From Brachionus koreanus (Eukaryota > Rotifera > Eurotatoria > Ploima > Brachionidae), in NCBI GenBank assembly GCA_016987375.1, contig PJRA01000323.1, forward strand, positions 1,683,960-1,717,720: a stretch of DNA of 33,761 bases, written 5' to 3'. Below the pieces are notes generated by a model. The model was not told where the DNA came from. It did not search any database and saw nothing but the letters and a program-made list of their open reading frames with translations. Made by a program: the position numbers and the translations under genes. Below are positions 10,368 to 20,039 of this stretch, piece after piece. Every line of letters starts with the position of its first letter. Within the stretch, counting starts at the first letter, position 1.

Positions 10368-11187
10368 ATATTCTACGGTCAAGTTTAGTTTAACTAAACT
10401 GACAAAGCAGGAAGACTAACGTAATCCCGCTATAGTAGACTTTTCGTTTTTTTTGTTTCTACCGACATTGTCCAATCTGTTTNNNNNNNNNNNNNNNNNN
10501 NNNNNNNNNNNNNNNNNNNNNNNNNNNNNNNNNNNNNNNNNNNNNNNNNNNNNNNNNNNNNNNNNNNNNNNNNNNNNNNNNNNNNNNNNNNNNNNNNNNN
10601 NNNNNNNNNNNNNNNNNNNNNNNNNNNNNNNNNNNNNNNNNNNNNNNNNNNNNNNNNNNNNNNNNNNNNNNNNNNNNNNNNNNNNNNNNNNNNNNNNNNN
10701 NNNNNNNNNNNNNNNNNNNNNNNNNNNNNNNNNNNNNNNNNNNNNNNNNNNNNNNNNNNNNNNNNNNNNNNNNNNNNNNNNNNNNNNNNNNNNNNNNNNN
10801 NNNNNNNNNNNNNNNNNNNNNNNNNNNNNNNNNNNNNNNNNNNNNNNNNNNNNNNNNNNNNNNNNNNNNNNNNNNNNNNNNNNNNNNNNNNNNNNNNNNN
10901 NNNNNNNNNNNNNNNNNNNNNNNNNNNNNNNNNNNNNNNNNNNNNNNNNNNNNNNNNNNNNNNNNNNNNNNNNNNNNNNNNNNNNNNNNNNNNNNNNNNN
11001 NNNNNNNNNNNNNNNNNNNNNNNNNNNNNNNNNNNNNNNNNNNNNNNNNNNNNNNTAGCATTTGATCACCTGTATTTCTAATGACGCTAATCAATTTGCT
11101 GTCATCCGCAAACAACTTGCAAAAGTGATTTACTAACTCTGGTAAATCATTTATGAAGATCAGGAATAGGAACGGACCAAGGAGAGT
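10368..11187 (-). mobile_element. CR1-like non-LTR retrotransposon, 3' part, split by assembly gap
   Basis: Read on the minus strand, 11187-11056 encodes the reverse-transcriptase core: GPFLFLIFINDLPELV, then the catalytic box LFADD followed by SKLI. After the run of N, 10482-10416 encodes NRLDNVGRNKK and a stop, matching the usual C-terminus of CR1/jockey-type ORF2 (FKNRLD). About 45 bases of 3' UTR follow, with a hairpin (AGTTTAGTT/AACTAAACT, 382-400 in the 10,000s). The element ends near 10368 at TTCTACGG in plus-strand reading. A related 3' end occurs twice more in this window. The 5' part is missing: homology stops abruptly at about 11187. The two halves have the same strand and correct order, so I treat them as one insertion. 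Confidence 0.75.
10483..11055. other. Assembly gap (573 N)
   Basis: An unbroken run of N falls inside the LINE. The distance from the FADD box to the C-terminus of such ORFs is usually longer than the 191 codons available here. Either the gap size is an underestimate or the element is internally deleted. Confidence 0.99.
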
Positions 11188-11951
11188 ATATTTAAACCAT
11201 TTTCATCAAAAAATTAAAGTTATTTTGAAGAGGAGGCAAATATTAATTGCATTTATTTATTTAAATATTGTCAGGAAAAAAATTTTAGACCGAGTCTTAC
11301 CTTTTTATTCAATAATTTGAAACTACCTTCATTATTGAATATAATAAAAATTTATATCAGATTAATATTTTGTTCCTTTAATTTAAATCGGTGATATTAA
11401 TTAAATATTTGACATGTGGTTTAACATAAATTAGCCTTCAAAAAATTTATAGTTGTTTGACATGAGTAATTCTAATACTTAGGTAAACAGGCTCTTTGAT
11501 GATTATCATTTCTAGCAACAAACATAACAAAATAACTATGATTATCAACTTATTAAAATTTTAATGCACCGATGAACAATAGATAATTTTAAATAATTTT
11601 ATTAATATAATGGTTTCCAAAATGAGGCTGGACTGTTTGATTTGCACTGATAAAACAACGAAAATAAGTCCCACATATTAAAAAACAAGTCCCTATCTTG
11701 AAAATAAACTTTAAACTTTAAATCTAAATTCTTTATCTTTTAAAAATAAAACCATTTAATTCCAATAAATTTCTGACTGGGATTAAGTATAAGTATCTGA
11801 TCTGAATCAAAAAAATGCTCTTAAAAAAAATGATTATTATTAGTTAATCGCATTTTCGAATCATTAAAAAACATTAAAAAAAACTAATTATACCATTAAC
11901 CATTTTGCAAGCAAAGTTAAAGTTTCTTTTTCAAAATATTTGTGATTCGAT
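11188..11951. other. AT-rich spacer between two retroelement relics
   Basis: About 760 bp without a recognisable ORF, RNA gene or repeat. Confidence 0.5.
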
Positions 11952-12580
11952 TTATGGCTTAATAATTTGTTCAAGATAAAAATTATTCAATACTTTTCGC
12001 CTGCCTTGGAGTGTGCATTGCAGAGCTCTTTTGTATAGTTCGTCATTTGTTATTGTATCAGGCAAGTGTATTTTAAAGATTCTCCTTAAGCTACAAGTGT
12101 GATAAAACTTTATTAGGAATGTATTAAAACTTTTTCTGTCAGATTCAGACATTCGCCAACATCCACTATTAGATTACCATAGCTTTCACTATACTACTCT
12201 ACAGCTTAAGCTTTGTTTTATTGCTGCACCTGGTATTGAATAAGGTACTTTGTGCTTTCGATAGTCTGTTCTCGATGTATTAGTGCACTCCCATAGTCGT
12301 GCAAATGATCCTTCTTAGATGTGAGAATTGAAGTCTGTAACACTCTCAACTTCGGTGCGGTCAATGTTTAACGGGGTGTTAAGTATTGTGTTTATGCATT
12401 TTACTTTGTTTTTGGTCCAGTTTATTTCAAGTCCAGTTGGTTTAGCATTATTCAGAAGATCTTGCGTTGTAAGTTGCATATTAGCTTCTGTATTTGCTAT
12501 CAACACAAGATCATGTGCAAAGTCCAGGTCTTGTGTTATTCCTATTTCTCAAGGATTAGCAGTTGATTTCCTCCTGACAT
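11952..12580 (-). mobile_element. Decayed RTE-like LINE reverse transcriptase, C-terminal half
   Basis: The minus strand reads, in order and with frameshifts: GITQDLDFAHDLVLIANT (the FADD catalytic box degraded to FAHD), then LEINWTKNKVK, then VESVTDF. After a scrambled stretch at about 12160-12310 come GCWRMSESDRKSF and LRRIFKIHLPDTITNDELY. This succession (DLDFADD, LGL-N--K-K, VE-F-YLG, E-WR, LRRI---WPD-ISN--L) is the signature order of RTE-like non-LTR elements. In-frame stops, the D-to-H change in the catalytic box and the broken middle show it is dead. It belongs to a different family from the CR1-like element next to it. Confidence 0.75.
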
Positions 12581-12599
12581 TTTACTTTAACCATATTTT

Positions 12600-13430
12600 A
12601 TAATTTAATATTTTGATATTTAAAGTTTAAATCTAAAAAATTATTTAAATTTAAAGTTAAAAAATTTATTAGATGAATTATCTTTTTTGTTAAATTGATT
12701 TAATATTTAAAAAAAGCCTTAAATTTAACTTAATTAAAATAGAAAAATTGAATAACAACAAAATAAAAACAATACGTAGCATAATTGTATTTACATTTTT
12801 ACTGATTTTATATCTAAATAAGGAATTTTTATGTTCAGCCAAAAAATAATAATTAAGTTAAAAAAAGCAATTTTTTAGTAGTAAAGGTAAAAAATTAGAA
12901 ATGAAACCCTTCATTGAAAAAAAGCAAGCGTAGATTGTTCGCAAATGCAAAATTAGATCAGCTTGTTCTAGAACAATTTAAAATTTTACTGAATCAAATT
13001 CTTTTTTTGAAATTTATTAATTTCCAATTTAATCGGCTATTAGATTTGGACACTTATAAATTAAATTAGTTACCAAAAATATTCATTGTTTTTTAAGATG
13101 TAAATTTAAAAAAAATTGATTCATAAAAAATTTAATGATTAGCATAAATAAAGCAAATTGAAAATTAGAAATATAGTCATATAAAAATTTAAAAAATTTT
13201 GATGATCATACAAAAAAAAATTCATATTAATGATTAAGTTTGTTTTTAAGGTAAAAATTTTATTTTTATCTGCATCACTACCCAAAATTTCCTAAAAAAA
13301 ACAGGCAGAACATTTTTAAAAATATAGAAATTCGATTCGAATTTTGTAATTTTTTAACAATTTCATTTTCCAAATTTAGAAAATTTTAAAAAAACATTAA
13401 ATTTAAAAATCGTTTGCATTTTAAATGTAT
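12600..13430. other. AT-rich spacer downstream of FABP
   Basis: No recognisable gene or clear repeat. The last bases contain the FABP polyadenylation signal. Confidence 0.5.
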
Positions 13431-13433
13431 TTT

Positions 13434-13439
13434 TTTATT
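13434..13439 (-). terminator. Polyadenylation signal of FABP
   Basis: AATAAA on the minus strand, 57 nt past the FABP stop. It is plausible in position, but such hexamers are common by chance in DNA this AT-rich. Confidence 0.4.
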
Positions 13440-13495
13440 TATATTTTTTCTTAAAAAAAATGAAAACAGCTAAAATACTAAAAAAACTAAAACAC

Positions 13496-13963
13496 TTATT
13501 GTTCTTTGTGATACATACGAATAGATTCGACTTTACCGGCTTTGGCAACCTTTAAAAGAAAAAATAAACATCAAAATTTGACGTCAATTTTTCATTAGGA
13601 ACTTACGCATTTCAATTCACCGCTATCAGTGATCTCACGGGTAATGGTACAGACTACATTGTTGTCTTTGTCTTTTTGAGTTTGGACCAACTTGTTGCCG
13701 TCCCAGTGGAAGGTGGTCTTCACTTTGCGACCATCCAATGTTTCCTCTTCGAATTCCTCATCGAGCTTGTATTTCAAGTGTTGAGATTTTAGAGTAGAAA
13801 CAGTCGAGAAGGTCCATTCTTCGCCATTTTTAACAAATTTAACGTTTGGTTTTGTGGTGTTACCAAGTTTTCTCATGACCAAGCCGACTCCCAATTCTTT
13901 CATTAAGTCTTCGAAGTTCTCGCTTGAGACTAGTTTCCAATCTCCCAACAAAGCATCAACCAT
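13496..13963 (-). CDS. Fatty-acid-binding protein (intracellular lipid-binding family), 136 aa, two exons
   Basis: Cytosolic beta-barrel carrier of fatty acids or related lipids. Exon 1 is 13963-13607 (119 codons). A 57-nt intron (13606-13550) has a GTAAGT donor and a TTTTAAAG acceptor. Exon 2 is 13549-13496 (17 codons and stop), reading VAKAGKVESIRMYHKEQ. The N-terminus carries the FABP signature (GDWKLVSSENFEDLMKELGV, 7-26). The fatty-acid carboxylate site is present: Arg109 in TITRE, and Arg130-x-Tyr132 near the C-terminus. Total length is exactly that of the family. A reading through the donor would end with VSS and lose the R-x-Y motif, so the spliced form is preferred. A TATA box lies upstream and AATAAA downstream. 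The exact ligand cannot be told from sequence. Confidence 0.94.
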
Positions 13964-14041
13964 TTTTGAATGATTTTTTTTATTTAATCTAGAAAAATAT
14001 TTTTTTTTTGATATGAAAAATTTTTACAAAAATTGAACAGG

Positions 14042-14049
14042 TTTTTATA
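14042..14049 (-). promoter_or_regulatory. TATA box of the FABP gene
   Basis: TATAAAAA on the minus strand within GCTATAAAAACC, 79 nt upstream of the FABP ATG. This leaves room for a transcription start about 30 nt downstream and a leader of about 50 nt. A TTTTTCTAG acceptor-like site ending at 13989 lies between it and the ATG. Confidence 0.5.
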
Positions 14050-14059
14050 GCTGCTTGAA

Positions 14060-15771
14060 AAAATTATATATTCAAAGCTTAAAGCCGGGTAATAGCTTTT
14101 AAAATTCGAACACGCTTACAAAATTCGTGATTATTTACTTGTAGTCATTTAATTATCATTAATATTTGCTGACGTGTGATTTGAAGCGAGCTAAATGAAT
14201 TAAAACTTGATCCTGTAGCTCTCTCATTTCTGATCTGTGCTTTTATTCACACCCTCTTAAGAAAGTTTAGTTAAGAATTTATAAATTTAGAAATGTGATT
14301 CAGCGTGCAATTTTTCGAATTTCTTCAGTGATTAAAAATATTGACTAAAATAAAATTTTCAAAATTATTCATAAAAAATAAAAGGGATCTAGTTTAACTT
14401 AAATTAAGCGAATTCTTTTTTAAAAATAGTAATATTTGAATCTTAATTATAAAAAGGCGTTTCAAAATCTGAAAAAAAAGGAATTTTTGATTCATTAGAA
14501 ATTTCACTTTTTATCGATTTACGCCATTTTTAATAAGTAGGTTTTAATTAAATACAACTAAAATATTTAATTTTAAATTTAAGAAACTTCAATCAGTTTA
14601 CGTAAATAAATTTTTGAAAATTCTAAAAAAAAATAAACATCAGTTTCCATAGAATTACGCTTAGATTTTTCACAATAAACTAAAAAACCATAGCTTTGGA
14701 AAATATTTTATTTCATCAATGATAAATTTTCAATAGACATCATTATAACAATTTTGAATTTTATTTAAATCTTTTAGAATCTTAATATTTAAATACAAAA
14801 ATTATGTAAAACTGAATCGTAACCACATTCTTTTGTGTATCTATGTAAATTTATTCTTAATTCATTTGTTTCGTCCTTAGAATAAATACACAACGATAGC
14901 CTAAAAAAATAAATGAACTAATAAAAAAAAACAAAGTTTGGTATCTAGACAAATAGTCCTAAAAATGAATTACTCTCAAAACCTATGAAATATCCGTTCA
15001 TTTTTTTTAGATTATTAATTGTCATTACTTGTACCATAAAATATCTGGAAATCTTATAAAAATTGGATTAAGCAACGTTTCAAATAGTATGGCTTGTTAC
15101 TGACTAAAATAAAAGTGGCTATTTATTTTAGTCATTTTATTGTAAATATTTTTTAAAAAATGGAATTAAAAATAACCACTTTATTTTATTAAAATAAAAG
15201 ACTAAATTAAAATTCCTAGAATTTTCTCTTTATGAATATTTTGTTCGATAAAGACTATTTTCTATCATTTAAAATAAAAATTCTTAACAGCTAACGGTGT
15301 TTTTTTTAATCGAAATTTTATTTTAATGAAAAATTAGAGCTTTTTTTTTTAATTTTCTATATTTTAAACTAAACATTCAAAATATTTTCTTTTTTAATAA
15401 AATTAAATGCGAAATAGAATAAAAGAAATGAACGACTTTAATTTAGAAATTTTTGTTTTTAATTTCATTAAGCTTTTAAAAATAATTCTTACTGTAAATT
15501 TAAAAAGAAATTTTAAATTCGTATGGAAGATTAATATGGTAAATATATGTTTTTAATTAAGAGCTTTAAGAACAGATGATATTTGCATTTATTTTAAATT
15601 TTTCAAATTAAAATTTGAAAAAAGATTTTTAATTTAAAGAAAAAACAAACAGTGCATAATATTTTAGAAAATATAAGTTAAATCAGTTTTATAAATTCTA
15701 ACCTATTATTCTCTAGAATAATTGTGTCTAAATACTAAAGTTTCAATAAAATTTAAAATGATTTTTTTTAC
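14060..15771. other. AT-rich intergenic DNA
   Basis: About 1.7 kb upstream of the FABP promoter with no ORF, RNA gene or clear repeat recognised. Confidence 0.5.
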
Positions 15772-15775
15772 TTAA

Positions 15776-15992
15776 CACTAGAAGCACCAAGCATTTTTTC
15801 AGGTTTTTTTAATTCATAAATATTTTATAAAAAAACTAAAATAATTTTATAAAGTAATATCATTTTTTAAAGAAAATTTTAAAATCTACATAATTCAAAA
15901 AAAACATATTTATTTGAAAAATCCATTCAAAAGATATGAGGATTTAAAAATTTTTCAAACGAGTTATTTTGACTCGTTTGGTGCTTCTAGTG
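15776..15992. mobile_element. piggyBac-type MITE, 217 bp, with TTAA target duplication
   Basis: The element starts CACTAGAAGCACCAA and ends with the inverted copy TTGGTGCTTCTAGTG, a 15-bp perfect terminal inverted repeat. It is flanked on both sides by TTAA (15772-15775 and 15993-15996), the hallmark target duplication of piggyBac transposons. A sub-terminal hairpin AAACGAGT/ACTCGTTT lies at the right end. The interior is AT-rich and non-coding, so a transposase from a full-length relative would have been needed. The perfect repeats suggest the insertion is not very old. Confidence 0.88.
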
Positions 15993-15996
15993 TTAA

Positions 15997-18098
15997 AATT
16001 TAAAATTCAATATTTTATTATTTATTTGTATTTTTTCATTTAATTCAATAAATTTAGAGTAGTTTTTTGAAAATTTTGATTTCAGTTCAAATTCATATAT
16101 CCAAATCCTTATATTGTTTCATTTCTCAATTTTGCTTAAACTATTAGATATAATCTAAATTAAGAAAAAAACTGTAAACTAAGTCAATTTAGATATTTAA
16201 ATAAAATTCTTAAAAGCAATTAAATGAAATTTTTAATTAAATTTTAAAAAGAGACACCAAAAATGAATAGTTTATTATAGACATTATTGACATGGGCACT
16301 AGCCTGTTGATTAACTTTGAAAATAATAAAAAACAAATAGTTTCATTTTTATTTAAAAATTAGATGAAAACCCTACAAACGTGTTTTTTTTTTAAGATTT
16401 TAAACATCAAATGTTTCAGACGATTCTCATTTAAATTTAGTGACAATTTAGAGTAGATTTAAAACAAAAATTTAAAGACCTCAAGACTTTAAAATTTTAA
16501 TTTTTCAAAAAAATTGAATTAGTTTATTTAAAATAAATATTGGAATGGGTTATTGACGAAACAGTAAAAAAATCATTGTTTTTTTCTAAAAAAATTAACT
16601 AGTAATAGATTTTTTACAATTATTTTTTAAATTGAAGTTAAGGAAAACCCTATTACCCATTTAAAAAAAACAATCGTGTGTTATTTTCTCTTTTGATTAT
16701 GTTTATTTTATCTTAACTCATTGCCTACCATTCTAAGAAAAAGTAAAAATTAAATTTTTTTCTGAAGGTGTTATTTTTGTTAAAATCATGCTATAAAAAT
16801 TTTAGAATAAACTTAAATTTGGCTTTCAAAAAATATGCACCAACTTTTCTCTAACCAAAAATAAAATCTAATTTTAGAAAAAATGGAAAAAAATGTGGAA
16901 TTTTTTAAAAAAATATTTTTTTTTTTAAAATCAAGCTCTATTCTTATCTTTGGATTAATTCTAAAATTAAATATAGCATCAAAAAAATAAAATTTATTTT
17001 TATCAGATTTTATATATTTTGCGGATGCAAGTTATAGACAATAATAGAAAATTCAAAAAAAAAAAAAAATAATAACAAAAAGTAGTAAAAAGTATTAAAA
17101 AATTGATGAATCGTTTAATTAAATGTTGATTTTAATTTTTTAAAATCTAAATTTCTCTTTTTTCCAAACTTTCTATCAATTTCTTTACTCTTCTCAGGTA
17201 TTTTTTATTTTCTTGCCACAATTTCTCTCAAAATTATGTAAAATATTTCAAACTACCTCATGCTAGAAAAGTGTTGGGTTAAAATTTAACAGCTATTTAT
17301 CTATAAAATTTTTTTGGAATTTTTTAAACTATTTTTTTAAAAGAATCCTGAGGTGATATAAATTTTTAAAAAACCGATGGATTTATATTAAATATTATGG
17401 TGGATGGGGGAATAATATAGTGTGTATTTGTGGCAAAATACACACTATATTCCGAGTCTAGATTTCAAGGTTTTAAGGTAATTCAAATATCAGAATCAAC
17501 TTTTAGTTAAAAAAAAATAATTTTAAAAAATAAAAAAATTGGTTATATTTTTCCTCTTTTTTAATTTTATTGAATTTGAAAAAAAAATAAGTATAAATAA
17601 ATTCTTAATATAAATTTTAATTTAATAGAAGTATTAATTTTTGTCTTTTCCTAAAAAAAAAAAATTCATTAAAACTATCAAACATAATTTCAACAATTTT
17701 ATTTTCTTTAATGTAATGGTAGAGCGCTTTTTGTTTTAAGTAACAATTTTTGTACTTATATTTAAGACAAGTTTTTAGTCGTAGTAAAATTCAAAATGCA
17801 AACGCGCAATTCTCGCCATCTAAATTCGGTTGTTATAGCTATGGCATAAAAATTTCAAATTCAAAAATCGTTTAACAAGTTCAAGGCAATAAGCATAATA
17901 AATCTGTTAAAAAATACTTAAATCAAGAAGACCTAGCAAATAAACCAAAATTTTATTCGATTTGTTCTATGAAGCACATAGCTTGCTCTGTGCGGAACAC
18001 AACTCTCGCTCTTTCTAAACCACTCGACAAACCATAAAGCAAAACGTTTCTAAAAATTTTATTTTAAGCTTTCTAAAAAACACTAAATTCATTTTTAG
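15997..18098. other. AT-rich intergenic DNA and cyclin B promoter region
   Basis: No gene recognised. It contains a perfect 16-bp hairpin at 17414-17451. The last 350 bp, upstream of cyclin B, are slightly richer in GC (for example CTCTCGCTC near 18003), which fits promoter or leader sequence. No TATA box in convincing position was found. Confidence 0.45.
17414..17451. repeat. Perfect 16-bp hairpin with 6-nt loop
   Basis: AATATAGTGTGTATTT (17414-17429) is followed after GTGGCA by its exact reverse complement (17436-17451). A G-run (GGGGG, 17406-17410) lies just before it. An uninterrupted stem this long stands out from local low-complexity DNA. It may be a small foldback element or a structured transcript. 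A miRNA is less likely because the stem is short. Confidence 0.7.
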
Positions 18099-18103
18099 AC
18101 TCT

Positions 18104-18118
18104 ATGCAATTAGAATGA
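18104..18118 (+). promoter_or_regulatory. Upstream ORF (4 codons) overlapping the cyclin B start
   Basis: ATG CAA TTA GAA TGA lies in the leader. Its TGA (18116-18118) overlaps the cyclin B ATG (18115-18117) as ATGA. If this leader is in the mRNA, it could lower cyclin B translation or make it depend on reinitiation. A TTTTTAG acceptor-like site ends at 18098, so the leader might begin at 18099. Confidence 0.4.
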
Positions 18119-19905
18119 ACGATAATCGATACGCTGTAAGTAGTCGTTTGTTCACCCATAGTTTCTAAACTCGCCCTAATGATTTTTTTCTGTAGCGCCA
18201 AACATACAAAAACTTGCTGGGTGGAGGCAAATGCGACGAGAACATAATTCTCAAATCAAGCACGCATACCAAGCTGCATATAAGTTCCACACATTCGTAC
18301 TCTAATCAAATAAACACACTTTCGCAGGCCTCCATTCGCAATGCTCTTGGTGACATCGGCAATCGCATCGGCATTCCAATACAACAGGCCAAAAAAGAGC
18401 TTGTCAAACCAGCCGAGCCCAAGCAAGAAATCGTATCGAACAATAGCTGCATAATGCTCGAAGAAGACGACGAGTCAAACGAGGTCGAAGAGATCGAACT
18501 CGACGAAGAGAGCATGCACGAAAATGTTATTGACATTGACGAATGCGACACCGAAAACGCTCAACTTGTTGCCGAATATGTCAAAGACATTTACAAATAC
18601 TTGAATCAAATGGAACAGAAATTTCGCATTAGGCCAAATTTTCTCGAGTCAAAAATAGTCACTGCCAAAATGAGGTCTGTCCTCATCGACTGGCTGATAC
18701 AAGTGCATCTCAAATTTCATCTACTACAGGAAACTTTGTACTTGTGTGTGCAAATAATCGATGCATATTTACAAGTAAGATCTTTTCATCTCACAATGTG
18801 TTTCACTAATTTGAAAAAAACTAGGTCCAAGATGTTCCAAAGATGCAGTTGCAATTGGTTGGTGTGACAGCCATGTTTTTGGCCTCCAAGTACGAAGAAA
18901 TGTACGTGCCGGCTATTGATGACTTTGTTTACATGACTGACAATACATACACCAAGTCTGAGATACGACAAATGGAGATTTCAATCCTTAAATCAATGAA
19001 TTTTATGTTTGGCAAGCCATTACCTCTTCACTTTTTGAGACGCTTTTCTAAAGCCGGACAGGCAAGTTTTTCATTTCTTTATTTGAATATTAAAATTAAA
19101 GAAAAAAAAATCAACTTAGTCTTTTAACATTTTATTGAATAAAACAAACATTATTTTAGATTATTTGAATGCTGATATTTAAAAAAAATTTTCTCAATTA
19201 AAAAATTTTAAATTCCAAAAAAAAAATATTTTTTTGCATTTTTTTATTTAAGAAAAAAAAGCATAAAAATTTATTCAGTGAAAAGAAATAACAAAAAAAC
19301 AATTAACAAAGAAAATTTTTATTTATTAATTTTACACAAAAAAAATGATAATAGTTCCCTGTCTTGGTCGGAGCTTGTCTGATCCTTAAGTACCCGGACG
19401 GTTTTATATTATCATAGATTAAAAATTTTGAAATAATCACAAATACGATTTTGAAGTAAAAGTCGTATTTTTTTGCGGTTTCTAACACTTTTTAAAATTA
19501 AAAAATAATTTCTGATTAATTTTAAACTTTTTTAATTTTTAGGCCGATCCAAAGCAGCACACATTGGCCAAGTATTTCATGGAGCTGAGCCTACACGATG
19601 CCGAATTCAGCACAATGGACCCGTCCTATTTGGCCGCCTCATCGCTTTGTCTTTCATTCAGACTCTTGAATGGCACCGAGTGGAACAAAACTCTCGAGTA
19701 CTACAGTGGCTATAAATTGGAAGATCTTGTAGCCGGCATGCACAAGCTAGCTAGACTGAGTATTAAGTCGCTTGACGCCGATTATAAGTACAGAGCAGCG
19801 ACAAACAAGTACGGTGCGTCCAAATTCATGCGCATTAGTCTAATACCAGAGTTGAGTAGCCAACTAATGCGCGATTTGTCCAGTGGCAATTTTGAATCAT
19901 TCTAA
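18115..19905 (+). CDS. cycB: G2/mitotic cyclin B, 399 aa, four exons
   Basis: Regulatory subunit of CDK1 that drives entry into mitosis and is destroyed by the APC/C. Exons are 18115-18135, 18196-18774, 18825-19061 and 19543-19905. Introns are 60, 50 and 481 nt, all phase 0. The first two are GT-AG; the third starts with GC. The protein has a destruction box RNALGDIGN (55-63), an acidic linker (about 95-124), the cyclin B hallmark YVKDIYKYL (135-143), the cyclin-box core MRSVLIDW (166-173), SKYEEMY (221-227) and PLPLHFLRR (265-273). The C-terminal cyclin fold is [11 protein letters not shown] and onward in exon 4. The D-box form and [15 protein letters not shown] point to B1/B2 rather than A or B3. 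Exon 1 encodes only MNDNRYA. AATAAA lies at 20025-20030, with a U-rich CPE-like element just before it. Confidence 0.96.
19062..19542 (+). other. Cyclin B intron 3 with a GC-AG boundary
   Basis: The donor is CAG/GCAAGT (GC instead of GT) and the acceptor is TTTTTAG. The exon-exon join reads [14 protein letters not shown], matching the conserved cyclin B sequence across this point. The nearby GT, four bases further in, would break the frame. The intron is ten times longer than the other two in the gene and is AT-rich, with no recognised insert. Confidence 0.85.
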
Positions 19906-19994
19906 AAAAAATTCTTATAAAAAATTATTAATTGTTATTTGTTACTATCAATCTCAGGTAATGTAATTTAGGTTTTTTGTTTAAATTTTGTATT

Positions 19995-20030
19995 TTTTTA
20001 TTGATTGATTTTCTACTCAAATGTAATAAA
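19995..20030 (+). terminator. Cyclin B 3' end: CPE-like element and poly(A) signal
   Basis: TTTTTAT (19995-20001) lies 24 nt before AATAAA (20025-20030), about 120 nt past the stop. This is the spacing of a cytoplasmic polyadenylation element, known to control cyclin B mRNA in animal oocytes. In DNA this AT-rich the match may be chance. Confidence 0.35.
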
Positions 20031-20039
20031 ATTGGTTTA

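Noticed and set aside
10416..11115. Long ORFs spanning the N run
   Set aside because: They are open only because N codons cannot stop. Only the ends on the minus strand carry real LINE sequence.
13595..13606. FABP ending VSS by reading into the intron
   Set aside because: A GTAAGT donor and a 57-nt intron join to an exon that restores the R-x-Y lipid-binding motif and the normal family length.
17712..17735. tRNA-like D-arm sequence AATGGTAGAGCGC
   Set aside because: No acceptor stem, anticodon arm or T-loop with GGTTCGA follows.
18306..18971. Minus-strand ORFs over cyclin B exons
   Set aside because: Shadows of the cyclin B exons. The plus strand has conserved motifs and matched splice sites.
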